Below are positions 7,858 to 15,857 of a stretch of 64,000 nucleotides of DNA, in pieces. Origin of the DNA: Bifidobacterium rousetti (lineage in GTDB: Bacteria; Actinomycetota; Actinomycetes; Actinomycetales; Bifidobacteriaceae); contig NZ_PEBH01000001.1 of assembly GCF_008698235.1 (NCBI RefSeq), positions 287,617 through 351,616 of the forward strand, in the 5' to 3' direction. The first letter of the stretch is position 1. Every line of letters starts with the position of its first letter. A model generated the notes under the pieces. That model worked only from the letters and a program-made list of their open reading frames with translations. It did no database searches and was not told the DNA's origin. A program made the position numbers and the translations under genes.

Positions 7858-8949
7858 CTAATACCGCGGTACGGGCGCGGGTGGGATCTGGCCGGTTTTG
7901 CCCTGCATGTCGGAGGCGAGGTACTGCATGTCGAGGGCGGCCACGGCGCCGTCCGCGACAGCGGTGACGACCTGGCGCAGGTCCTTGGCGCACACGTCGC
8001 CGGCCGCGTAGACGCCCGGGACGTTGGTGCGCTGCTTCGCGTCGACCCTGATGTACCCGCGCTCGTCGAGGTCGACGAAGTCACGGACCAGCGTGGTGTT
8101 GGGGATGAACCCGGCGAACACGAACACGCCGAACGTCATGCCGCGTCGTGCCCGGTATTCGGTGGTTTCACCGGTCGTTCGATCCCGCAGTCGGGCCCAG
8201 CGCAGGCATCCGTCGCCCACGGAGCTGTCATCGGCGGATTCCCCGTCGGGAGATGACCCGACCGCTTCCAACACGGTATTGAACCTGACGTCGATCTTCG
8301 GATGGTGCATGCATTTCTCGGCCACCTGCGCGGCGCAGGTGAACCCGTGTCCGCGCACCAGCACGGTGACATGGTCGGCGAACTGCGTCAGGTACACCGC
8401 ATCCTCGGCGGCCGAATAGCCGCCGCCGATGACGAACACCTCGTAGCCGTTGTAGATGTTGCCCGCCGAGGTCGCGCAGTAGGCCACCGAGCGGTCGGCG
8501 AACTCCCGCTCGCCCGTGAACCCGGCGCGGCGCGGTACCGCCCCGGTCGCGATCAATACGCTGAACGCGCGCACCACGCCCTTGGATGTGGCGACGACCT
8601 TGACGTCCCCGCGGGGGTCGATCATCTGCACCTTCGCCTCGAGGAACTCCGCGCCGAACCCGGCCGCCTGGCGGTGCATCGACTCGGCGAGCCATTGGCC
8701 GGTCGCCCGCTCGATGCCCGGATAGTTGCGCACCTCGGAGGTGAGCGTGATCTGGCCGCCGTACGAACCGGCCTCGACGACCAGCGTGCGGTAGCCGGCG
8801 CGCGTCATGTAGATCGCCGCCGACAATCCGGCGGGGCCGCCGCCGATGATGACGGCGTCGTAGAGATCGCCTTCCGTGTTGTCCCCGGCGACGCCGGTCG
8901 GGGAAAGGACGGGCAGCGGCACCGAGGCCGCATCCTTGTTTTCGCTCAT
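7858..8949 (-). CDS. Thioredoxin-reductase-like NAD(P)/FAD oxidoreductase without the CxxC pair
   Basis: Flavoprotein of 363 residues with the thioredoxin reductase fold. FAD motif GGGPAGLSAA is near residue 37, the NAD(P) motif GGGYSAAED near 190, and the C-terminal FAD stretch GVYAAGDVCAKDLRQV near 318. The usual redox centre CxxC is CATS, so the second cysteine is serine. It therefore cannot form the active-site disulfide of a true thioredoxin reductase and resembles ferredoxin/flavodoxin-type or orphan members. ATG 8949 is preferred; a GTG at 8988 is in frame. No partner gene (thioredoxin, peroxiredoxin) is adjacent. Confidence 0.82.
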   Translation of the reverse strand: MSENKDAASVPLPVLSPTGVAGDNTEGDLYDAVIIGGGPAGLSAAIYMTRAGYRTLVVEAGSYGGQITLTSEVRNYPGIERATGQWLAESMHRQAAGFGAEFLEAKVQMIDPRGDVKVVATSKGVVRAFSVLIATGAVPRRAGFTGEREFADRSVAYCATSAGNIYNGYEVFVIGGGYSAAEDAVYLTQFADHVTVLVRGHGFTCAAQVAEKCMHHPKIDVRFNTVLEAVGSSPDGESADDSSVGDGCLRWARLRDRTTGETTEYRARRGMTFGVFVFAGFIPNTTLVRDFVDLDERGYIRVDAKQRTNVPGVYAAGDVCAKDLRQVVTAVADGAVAALDMQYLASDMQGKTGQIPPAPVPRY

Positions 8950-9188
8950 GGCCCGTACGGTAGATGCGCAAACCTCACCCCATGTCACGGGCCGGTTACG
9001 CCGAGGAAAACCGGTGCTGCGAACAACACGCCAGCCGTTCTTCGCCCACGATCCCGCGTCGCACAGCAGTCACTGACGGTCTGCAGGCATGAATCGCGCT
9101 CCCGTGGCACCCCGCATACGACGTACGGACCGGTCGGACTAAGCTGAAATACGTGTGACCGACATGCGCGAAACAAAGGAGATTTGAC

Positions 9189-10241
9189 ATGGCCATGGAT
9201 TCGCAGCTGAATATGAGGTCGACGGAAAGCACGGAACCGACGGTGGCTGACACGGCGTCGGCCAACGGCGGCACGGTCGTGAATCTTGAGGGCATCACGA
9301 CCATCGCCAGCATAGGCACGGGCACGATGGGCCACGCCATCGCATTGCAGTTTGCCCTTACCGGCTATCCGACGCGGTTGATCGGACGCAGCGAATCGTC
9401 CCTGAACCGCGCGATGGCGAACATCCGCACGGACGCCACGACGCTTGCGGATGCGGGTCTGCTGCGGGGCGACGAGGGCGTGGACGACGTGCTTGCGCGC
9501 ATCATGCCGGTCGTCGGCTACGAGCGGGGCGTCGCCGGCGCCGATTTCGTCATCGAGGCGATCGCCGAGAACCTCGACGTCAAGCGCGAGGTCTGGCGTG
9601 AGATCGAACAGTTCGCGCCCGCGGACGCGATCTTCGCCACGAATACTTCCGGATTGAGCCCGACCGCCGTCGCCGAAGCGCTTGAGCGGCCGGAGCGGTT
9701 CGTGGTCGCGCACTTCTGGAACCCCGCCCACCTGATGCCGCTGGTCGAGGTCGTGCCGGGGGAGCGTACCGACCCGCAAACGCTCGGCACCACGGTCGAA
9801 CTCATGAAGCGCATCGGCAAGAAGCCGGCGCAACTCAACAGGGAGGCGCTGGGGTTCATAGGCAACCGGCTGCAGATGGCGGTGCTGCGCGAGGAGTTCC
9901 ACATCATCCAGGAGGGCATCGCCGACGCCGCCACCGTCGACGATGTGATGAAGTACAGTTTGGGCCGCCGCTGGAATCTGGTCGGTCCGGTCGCGAGTAT
10001 CGATCTGGGTGGACTCGACGTGTTCTACAACATCAGCACCTATTTGTTCGACGACATGGACAACGGCACAGGTCCGAGCCCGCTGCTCACCAAAAAGGTC
10101 AAGGCCGGTGATCTCGGCGCGAAGACCGGCCGAGGCTTCTTCTCCTGGCAGGGCGAGACCGGCAAACGCATCATTGAGCGCCGCGACGCGGCCCTGCTGC
10201 AGGCCCTGAAGGAGGACATGGCCGAAGACGAGGACCGCTGA
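9189..10241 (+). CDS. 3-hydroxyacyl-CoA dehydrogenase family protein
   Basis: NAD-dependent dehydrogenase of 350 residues. The N-terminal Rossmann domain shows IGTGTMGHAIA near residue 42, where most members have GxGxMG. The catalytic region has ATNTSGLSPTAVAEAL and HFWNPAHLMPLVEVV (catalytic His). The C-terminal domain contains EALGFIGNRLQMA and ends with GAKTGRGFFSW. The family covers 3-hydroxybutyryl-CoA dehydrogenase and L-gulonate 3-dehydrogenase. No acyl-CoA genes are nearby, so a CoA substrate is not certain. A strong AAAGGAG lies upstream of the start, and a long hairpin ends the transcript. Confidence 0.82.
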   Translation: MAMDSQLNMRSTESTEPTVADTASANGGTVVNLEGITTIASIGTGTMGHAIALQFALTGYPTRLIGRSESSLNRAMANIRTDATTLADAGLLRGDEGVDDVLARIMPVVGYERGVAGADFVIEAIAENLDVKREVWREIEQFAPADAIFATNTSGLSPTAVAEALERPERFVVAHFWNPAHLMPLVEVVPGERTDPQTLGTTVELMKRIGKKPAQLNREALGFIGNRLQMAVLREEFHIIQEGIADAATVDDVMKYSLGRRWNLVGPVASIDLGGLDVFYNISTYLFDDMDNGTGPSPLLTKKVKAGDLGAKTGRGFFSWQGETGKRIIERRDAALLQALKEDMAEDEDR

Positions 10242-10248
10242 CAGAAGG

Positions 10249-10320
10249 GTATGAGGGCTTCTCCCCGTGTCCCGAATACGCTTGAACTGCGATTCGGAAC
10301 ATAGGGAGAAGCCCTCATAC
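10249..10320. terminator. Nested hairpin between convergent genes
   Basis: Perfect 17-base arms GTATGAGGGCTTCTCCC (10249-10265) and its complement (10304-10320) enclose a second stem (CCGAAT at 10272-10277 with ATTCGG at 10292-10297). It lies between the dehydrogenase and a convergent small gene, so it probably terminates both directions. Confidence 0.75.
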
Positions 10321-10347
10321 GATCAATCGACGTGTTGTCGCCTGAGC

Positions 10348-10530
10348 TCAGTCCCTGATGCCCTTGGTGAGCGGGATCAGCATGAGCGGCAGGACGATGC
10401 CGACCAGCCCGACGATGACGCCCTGGTTGAAGGCGTTCCATTCGGGCAGCAGACCCATGCACATGCCGAGGGCGAACAGAATGCCGCCGATGGTGCCGAG
10501 AATCATGGATACGAAGTTCTTCCTGGTCAT
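10348..10530 (-). CDS. Small two-TM membrane protein
   Basis: 60-residue protein with a basic start (MTRKNF) and two hydrophobic segments, SMILGTIGGILFALGMCMGL and GVIVGLVGIVLPLMLIPL, ending with TKGIRD. The start at 10530 is supported by AAGGAG 10 bases upstream. It resembles short bifidobacterial membrane proteins of unknown function. It is divergent from a broken membrane-protein gene at 10636 that has a similar glycine-rich hydrophobic stretch, so the two may once have worked together. Confidence 0.7.
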   Translation of the reverse strand: MTRKNFVSMILGTIGGILFALGMCMGLLPEWNAFNQGVIVGLVGIVLPLMLIPLTKGIRD

Positions 10531-10635
10531 GATGATGACTCCTTCTTGGTGATGACAACCGCCGTCGTCTGCCGTTGACGCCGACGACGATACGCGTCGT
10601 TTTCCGGACGATTGTTGATGGAATGTTGACGATTC

Positions 10636-11054
10636 ATGAAAAGCTGCGTTATGGTCAAGCCGGCCAAACGCCCCTTTCTGGCGAAACTGGCCGGCAGACT
10701 CGCCAAACGACACACCAACGGGGGAGCGGCGGCGCGGGCGGCACGCCTGTATCTCAACTGGACCAGCTGGGAGAACGACGACCGAGTCGCGCTTGCCACC
10801 GTTTTCTCCGTGTTGCTCGGTGCCGCCATGGCCGCGCTCAAACTGGCGATGGGCATCGCCACGATGTCCGTGCTGTTCATTTGGAATCCCAGCACACCGC
10901 GAATGCAGATCAATCCTCCGGACTGTTCGGCATCGGACTCGGCGCGCTGTCCATCCTCATCGGACTATGGATGCTGCTGCGCAAACGATGGCCCGAACAG
11001 GCCATAGCCAACCCGGCCGGCACTACCATGTCATCGAAAGTATCAGGCGAATAA
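10636..11054 (+). pseudogene. Small membrane protein with frameshift
   Basis: The first part encodes MKSCVMVKPAKRPFLAKLAG and a hydrophobic segment (VALATVFSVLLGAAMAALKL), then loses hydrophobicity near 10890. In the neighbouring frame a matching second half appears: SGLFGIGLGALSILIGLWML followed by LRKRWPEQ and a polar tail ending KVSGE at 11054. Joined, the two would form a protein of about 140 residues with two or three membrane segments. A one-base change near 10890-10920 explains the break. Confidence 0.55.
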
Positions 11055-11064
11055 CCGACAACCC

Positions 11065-12528
11065 ATGACAACCATACGGAAGACCCCACACCCGATCATG
11101 ACCGACAATCGTCACACAGACACCACGCCCATCAACCCGACCCACGAAACCACACCGGTTTCGTCGACACCTGCACCAACCATCACCGACCGTCAGTGCA
11201 CCGCGATCTTCGTGGTTCTCCTAGCCGCATGCATCGCCGGCGCGTTCGCGCAAACCGCGCTCACCACCGCGCTGCCCGCCATCATGACCAGCCTCGACAT
11301 CTCCGCGGTGCTCGGCAACTGGCTCACCAGCGGATTCTCACTCGCCATGGGCGTGATCATCCCCGCCACCGCGTTCATGATGAAACGATTCCCGACCAAG
11401 CCCCTGTTCCTCGTAGGCCTCGCCATGTTCGCCGGCGGCCTGCTGCTCGCCGCCGTCTCGACGAGCTTCCCGCTGCTCATGGCGGCCCGGATCATCCAGG
11501 CGTTCGGCTCGGGCGTCTCCCTGTCGATGACGCAGGTCATCATCCTCGCCCTGTACGCCGAATCCGGCGTCGGCACCGCCATGGGCTTCTACGGTCTCGC
11601 CGTATCCGCCGCCCCGGTGATCGCCCCGACCTTGGCCGGCATCATGGTCGACAACTGGGGATGGCAGTCGATCTTCTGGGTCTCCGGCGTGATCTCGGCC
11701 GCGGTGTTGGTCATCGCGCTGCCGCTGATGCGCAACGTGCTCAAGACCACGCGCGACGCGCACCTCGACGTGCTTTCGTTCATCCTGTCCGCATTCGGAT
11801 TCGCGGGACTCCAGCTCGGCTCCAGCAACCTCGGTGTGCGACCGTTCGCGAGCCTCGAGGTCGGCGGCGCACTGCTGCTCGGAGTGGCCTGTCTTGCGCT
11901 GTTCGCTGTGCGGCAGTTGCGCATCGATCATCCACTGCTGGAGCTGCGCATCTTCGCCGTGTGCGACTTCACCGTGGCGGTGCTGCTGAGCATGTTCCTG
12001 TACGCTGTGCTCATCGCCGGCTCCACGATCCTGCCGATCTACATGCAGCAGATGGACGGTGCATCCGTGACCGTCTCGGCCTTGTCGATGCTGCCGGGAT
12101 CCTTGGTGATGGCCGCGTCCTCGCCGATCACCGGTCGCGTATTCGACCGCTTCGGCATCCGCCCGCTCGCGGTTGGCGGCATGGCGTTGCTCGCTGTGAC
12201 GATGGTTCCGTTCGGTTTCCTCACCTCCGCGACGCCGATCTGGTGGCTTGCCATCGTGTTCGCCGTGCGTTCGATCGCCGTGTCGATGGTGATGATGCCG
12301 GCCGCCACATGGGGTCTCGCCTCCGTGGATCGCGCGCATGCCAGCGACGCGAGCGCCCTGTTGACATCGCTCAGGACGATCGCCGGCGCGCTCGGCTCTG
12401 CCGTGTTCGTGGCCATCATGGTCGCCTGCGGCAACAATCCCGCCGGCGTGAATGTGGCGTTCTGGGCCATGATCGCGCTGACGGCAGCCGGCTTTGTCAT
12501 GGCCGTCCTCTTCTGTCGCAAGCGCTGA
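11065..12528 (+). CDS. MFS multidrug exporter, DHA2 (14-TM) type
   Basis: Exporter of 487 residues with a polar 45-residue N-terminus and about fourteen membrane segments starting at CTAIFVVLLAACIAGAFAQT. The DHA2-type stretch LGNWLTSGFSLAMGVIIP and motif-C-like AAPVIAPTLAGIMVDNW are present, followed by SIFWVSG. It belongs to the same family as the exporter at 1416 but is not a recent copy. No clear ribosome binding site precedes ATG 11065 or the in-frame ATG 11098. Its last 33 bases and the following bases recur at 13265-13313, so the 3' end has been duplicated or its neighbourhood rearranged. Confidence 0.85.
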   Translation: MTTIRKTPHPIMTDNRHTDTTPINPTHETTPVSSTPAPTITDRQCTAIFVVLLAACIAGAFAQTALTTALPAIMTSLDISAVLGNWLTSGFSLAMGVIIPATAFMMKRFPTKPLFLVGLAMFAGGLLLAAVSTSFPLLMAARIIQAFGSGVSLSMTQVIILALYAESGVGTAMGFYGLAVSAAPVIAPTLAGIMVDNWGWQSIFWVSGVISAAVLVIALPLMRNVLKTTRDAHLDVLSFILSAFGFAGLQLGSSNLGVRPFASLEVGGALLLGVACLALFAVRQLRIDHPLLELRIFAVCDFTVAVLLSMFLYAVLIAGSTILPIYMQQMDGASVTVSALSMLPGSLVMAASSPITGRVFDRFGIRPLAVGGMALLAVTMVPFGFLTSATPIWWLAIVFAVRSIAVSMVMMPAATWGLASVDRAHASDASALLTSLRTIAGALGSAVFVAIMVACGNNPAGVNVAFWAMIALTAAGFVMAVLFCRKR

Positions 12529-12608
12529 GCCGGTTTCTGGGATCCGCGGACCCGCCGGCGCGCCGCCCACGAGACTATGCTGAAAGTAAGCGGATGACGG
12601 GAGCATCA

Positions 12609-12842
12609 ATGAACGCGGAAAACACATTCACCATGATGGGCATCACAACGCAATGGGATGACGACACCATCGTCATCAGCGAAGATGGTTATCCCCGTAA
12701 AGCGGTGTTAACCAATGATGGCCGGATCCTTTCCTCCACGTTCGGTGTCGAGGGGGAGTCGTTCCTCCATCACTGGTTCAATCGGGTGAAGCCTACTGTG
12801 GACGGGCTTCGTGCCATTGATCGCGAATACGCCAATGCCTGA
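12609..12842 (+). CDS. Hypothetical protein paired with a DUF4160 gene
   Basis: 77-residue acidic protein (MNAENTFTMMGITTQWDDDT, ending REYANA) with no recognised motif. GGGAG lies 6 bases before the start. Its stop overlaps the start of the following DUF4160-type gene (ATGCCTGA), which indicates a co-translated pair. DUF4160 genes are often paired with a small second protein (commonly DUF2442) in suspected toxin-antitoxin modules. This protein is not clearly DUF2442. Confidence 0.55.
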   Translation: MNAENTFTMMGITTQWDDDTIVISEDGYPRKAVLTNDGRILSSTFGVEGESFLHHWFNRVKPTVDGLRAIDREYANA

Positions 12843-13106
12843 GATCTTCAGCTTCGCCGGCTATTCCATCTATTTCACGGCTCTCGACCGGGACCATGGT
12901 GTGCATGTACATGTGCTCAAGGCTCCCGACACGACCTCGCACGGTTCGTGTTGAATGCCGATGGAACGGTCTCGCTGGCACACAACAAGGGTGGACTATC
13001 TGCGAAAAGCATTCGCAGACTCCAGTTCTTCCTCACCTCGAACTATGGGGATGTGCTTGCCGCCGGGCGCATGTTCTTCGGCGATGACTATCATTTTGAC
13101 CGCTGA
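12835..13106 (+). pseudogene. DUF4160-type protein with frameshift
   Basis: The start reads MPEIFSFAGYSIYFTALDRD followed by HGVHVHVLK, the typical DUF4160 beginning (MPEI...H.H). The frame is then lost near 12925. The second half continues in another frame as SRHDLARFVLNADGTVSLAH and ends GDDYHFDR at 13106. One base lost after AAG explains it. The reconstructed protein would be about 90 residues, normal for the family. The gene overlaps the upstream hypothetical gene. Confidence 0.65.
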
Positions 13107-13264
13107 CTTTTCGTCTGTTCGTGTATGGCCTCAGTCCATTTTCGCCTGCTGTGCATGCGATTGTCGGCGTGTTTTCTCTTGAGGCAAGTGGACAGTATTC
13201 GACAAGGTGATGGCGCAGGCGACGAACTACAAGTTGCACTTGGAGTGAACAATCTGATGGCATC

Positions 13265-13313
13265 GTCATGGCCGTCGTCTTCTGCCGCAAGCGGTGAGCC
13301 GGTTCCCGGGATC
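13265..13313 (+). repeat. Second copy of the MFS exporter 3' end
   Basis: This 49-base stretch matches 12496-12544 at 44 positions. It covers the last codons of the exporter (VMAVxFCRKR, stop) and the first bases after it. In this copy the sequence after the stop forms the left arm of a perfect terminator; in the first copy the right arm is missing. The gene pair at 12609-13106 lies between the two copies. Confidence 0.75.
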
Positions 13314-13340
13314 ACATTGTGTCGAGTCCCGGGAACCGGC
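13298..13340. terminator. Terminator hairpin between convergent transcripts
   Basis: Perfect 14-base arms GCCGGTTCCCGGGA (13298-13311) and its complement (13327-13340) with a 15-base loop, followed by GTCTTTC. It lies 15 bases past the end of the minus-strand quinone reductase gene and probably ends transcription from both sides. Confidence 0.75.
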
Positions 13341-13354
13341 GTCTTTCGATCAGC

Positions 13355-13879
13355 TCACTTGGTCAGGAACGCCTTGTACGCCTCAACCTGCGCGGCCAGC
13401 GCCTCGTCGCTGATGCCGAAGGACGCGAACGTGACGAACGGCTTGACCCACGTGGCGTTGATGTGGTTGGCGGTGCCCTCGAACGGCACGAGCACCTGGT
13501 CGATGGTGAAGCGGTTGTCGCCGTCCGGCTGATACTTCGACTCCGGTGATCCGGTGGACACGGCGACGACGAACTCCTTGCCCTCGAACGCGTGGCCTTC
13601 GGAGCCGTACGCCCAGCCGTGCTCCAGCACCACATCCTCCCACTCCTTGAGGAGCGCGGGGGAGGAGAACCAGTAGAGCGGGAACTGGAACACGACGCGG
13701 TCGGCGGCCTCGACGGCCTGCTGCTCGGCCTTCACGTCGATGTTGCCGTCCGGGTACAGCGCGTACTCGTCGCGCACGGTCACGTTCTCCAGTTCGCCGG
13801 CGGCATCGGCCAGCGTCTTGTTCACGTGGGACTGTCCGTTCAGATTCGGGTGGAACACCAGAACCAGCGTCTTCTTCAT
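13355..13879 (-). CDS. NAD(P)H-dependent quinone reductase, flavodoxin-like (KefF/MdaB type)
   Basis: 174-residue flavodoxin-fold oxidoreductase. The N-terminus MKKTLVLVFHPNLNGQSHVN has the phosphate-binding strand-loop, and the family signature QFPLYWFSSPALLKEWEDVV follows at about residues 73-92. The glycine-rich STGSPESKY lies near 112. Members bind FMN or FAD and reduce quinones with two electrons, protecting against electrophiles. AAGGAG lies upstream of the start. A palindrome at 13905-13920 suggests control by a dedicated repressor; no regulator gene is adjacent. Confidence 0.85.
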   Translation of the reverse strand: MKKTLVLVFHPNLNGQSHVNKTLADAAGELENVTVRDEYALYPDGNIDVKAEQQAVEAADRVVFQFPLYWFSSPALLKEWEDVVLEHGWAYGSEGHAFEGKEFVVAVSTGSPESKYQPDGDNRFTIDQVLVPFEGTANHINATWVKPFVTFASFGISDEALAAQVEAYKAFLTK

Positions 13880-13904
13880 ATCATGCTCCTTGTCTTCGGC
13901 GATT

Positions 13905-13920
13905 TGATGGTCAACCATCA
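13905..13920. promoter_or_regulatory. Palindromic operator for quinone reductase
   Basis: TGATGGTCAACCATCA has perfect 7-base arms around a CA centre and lies 26 bases upstream of the reductase start. Position and symmetry suggest a repressor site, for example for a HxlR or MarR type protein. Confidence 0.55.
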
Positions 13921-14058
13921 GTGTCGCAAATGGCGGGACTGGCACGCACGGCGCTACGTCGTAGGCGAACAGGATGACGTATGCGTCCGTGCGGCACGTT
14001 GTCGGCGACACTCATTACGGTTTACAGCCATGTGTTCCCTACTGATGGCCATGTGCCC

Positions 14059-14075
14059 GCAGACCGGTGGTCTGC
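14059..14075. promoter_or_regulatory. Palindrome upstream of MFS exporter
   Basis: GCAGACC and GGTCTGC form perfect 7-base arms around GGT, about 190 bases before the exporter start. It is a candidate operator; the binding protein is unknown. Confidence 0.35.
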
Positions 14076-14262
14076 CTGGCAGGTACGAGTACTGAGGTCT
14101 CCGAGCCGAGACTTCGGACCAAGGCGGGGCCATACCCAAATGCGCGTAATGGCCGCCCGATCATCGTCAGCAATCGTCAGCAAGCATCGTCATCACAACA
14201 AACGGCGCGACATGCCGCGTTTTCCGCGTATGCGTCCAATGAAGAAAGATACAGAACACATC

Positions 14263-15636
14263 ATGTCTCAGAACAACCATGCCGTCGAAACGACGGCAAT
14301 CGCACATGACTGGCGCGAGGACGGCTGGATGCGCCGCGTCGCGCTCCTGCTCGCCGGTCAGGCGTTCTCCCTGCTCGGTTCCAGCATCGTCCAATATGCC
14401 CTGTGGTGGTGGATCGTCCTCGAATCGCGCACCGGCGCGTCCATGCTGTTCGCCACCCTGTTCGGCGTGGTGCCGCAGGCCATCGTCTCCATGTTCGGCG
14501 GCCCCATGGCCGACCGGTACAACCGCAAGATCCTCATCATGCTGCCCGATCTCATCATCGCGGCCGTCACTGTGTTCCTGTCCGTGAGCTTCGCGCTGGG
14601 ATGGGCGAACCTCGCGGTGATCTTCGCGGTCCTGTTCATCCGCTCGGCGGGCGGCGGCATCCAGATGCCCGCGGTCCAATCGTTCATCCCCGATGTGACG
14701 CCTACGGGCAAGTTGTTGCGCGTCAATTCGATCTACGGCGTCATCAATTCGGCGAACATGATCGTCGCGCCGGCGATCGCCGCCGTGCTCATCAACATGG
14801 TGCCGTTGTGGTCGATCCTGCTGGTCGATGTGACGACCGCGGTCATTGGCGTCGGCTTCGTCGCGATGATCCGCGTGCCGGCGAAACGTCCGGCGGACGG
14901 ATCAAAGGTAGATGCCGACGTGGCCGACGCGGCAGGGGAGCCGTTGCCGGACGGACCGCTGCCGCTCGCCGTCCTCAAACGCACGTTCGAGGACGTCAAG
15001 GACGGCTTCGCCTACACGATGCGTCACCCGTACCTCAAGGGCGTGGTGCTCGGCGACGCGTTCACCTGCTTCATGTCCGTTGCGCCGATGAACCTCACCC
15101 TGTTGCTCATGACCCGCGAATACAAGGGCATTGATCTGAATCTCGGGTTCGTGCATCTCACCACCGCGTCCGACAAGCTCGCCGCCAACGAGTTGGGTTT
15201 GAGCGTCGGCATGCTGCTCGGCGGCGCGCTCATGTCCGCGTTCGGCTTGAAGCTGCTGCGGAAGGCCCGCGCGCAGATGCTCATGGTGGCGTTCGGCATC
15301 GCGATGGTGGGCGTCACCGTCATCGGGCTTGGCATCGCGTCGAACCTACTCGCGTATCTCATCATCGACGTGCTCAACGGCGTCGCCTCGGCCCTGTGCG
15401 TCGGCCCGATGCGCACGATCATGCAGTCCGAATCCGATGAGTCGATGACCGGGCGCGTGTTCGGCCTGGACAACACGTTCGCCACGTTCGGCATGCCGTT
15501 GGGCATGCTGATCTTCGCCCCGCTCGCCGACGTGATTCCGATCGCGTGGGTGTTCATCGCCGGAGGCCTGCTCACCCTGCCCGTCGCCTGGTACGTGCTG
15601 TATTTGACCCGGCGCGGCGTATCCGCGCGAACCTGA
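14263..15636 (+). CDS. MFS exporter, macrolide-efflux (12-TM) type
   Basis: 457-residue transporter with about twelve membrane segments. The N-terminal helix ALLLAGQAFSLLGSSIVQYA is typical of the MefA/enterobactin-exporter branch. It is followed by the loop motif GPMADRYNRKILIMLPDLII (motif A form) and IRSAGGGIQMPAVQSFIPDV. A polar central loop of about 60 residues separates the halves. The start is uncertain: ATG codons at 14230, 14239 and 14263 are in frame and none has a strong ribosome binding site. It probably exports a hydrophobic drug-like compound; the substrate is unknown. Confidence 0.83.
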   Translation: MSQNNHAVETTAIAHDWREDGWMRRVALLLAGQAFSLLGSSIVQYALWWWIVLESRTGASMLFATLFGVVPQAIVSMFGGPMADRYNRKILIMLPDLIIAAVTVFLSVSFALGWANLAVIFAVLFIRSAGGGIQMPAVQSFIPDVTPTGKLLRVNSIYGVINSANMIVAPAIAAVLINMVPLWSILLVDVTTAVIGVGFVAMIRVPAKRPADGSKVDADVADAAGEPLPDGPLPLAVLKRTFEDVKDGFAYTMRHPYLKGVVLGDAFTCFMSVAPMNLTLLLMTREYKGIDLNLGFVHLTTASDKLAANELGLSVGMLLGGALMSAFGLKLLRKARAQMLMVAFGIAMVGVTVIGLGIASNLLAYLIIDVLNGVASALCVGPMRTIMQSESDESMTGRVFGLDNTFATFGMPLGMLIFAPLADVIPIAWVFIAGGLLTLPVAWYVLYLTRRGVSART

Positions 15637-15774
15637 GTCGCGTCCGGCGCCGTCCATGCCTATCAGCGCGACGTGCCATCGATGTTGGCGGGGAGGCAAG
15701 GCATGGCAGCTGGTAGCTGAATCGAACGCGAATACGGAGACGAGGGGAACGAACATGGTGGTGGATAACACCCT

Positions 15775-15832
15775 ATCTTCACTTGCTGGAAGTGAAGATA
15801 GGGGTAAATCTTCTCTCATGAAGAGTGAAGAT
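15775..15832. repeat. Two 25-bp palindromes ATCTTC-N13-GAAGAT at 33-bp spacing
   Basis: Units at 15775-15799 and 15808-15832 have the same fixed ends, 13-base middles, 8-base spacer and 33-bp period as the three-unit array at 7709-7799. The middles are different and are themselves partly palindromic (ACTTGCTGGAAGT). On the minus strand they read as 11-residue repeats SSLxxxEDxxL. No ATPase gene is attached here. The array lies in the 221-bp gap between the exporter and the TetR gene. Confidence 0.85.
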
Positions 15833-15857
15833 GGGGATTGGATGATCTCTTCCGGGG

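Larger units (their letters stand above)
13880..14262. other. 383-bp divergent intergenic region with two palindromes
   Basis: It separates the quinone reductase from the rightward exporter. It holds the dyad TGATGGT-CA-ACCATCA at 13905-13920, placed as an operator for the reductase, and GCAGACC-GGT-GGTCTGC at 14059-14075, placed upstream of the exporter. No coding frame, tRNA or other gene is recognisable. The region may contain remains of a lost regulator gene, but I see no protein similarity that proves it. Confidence 0.5.
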
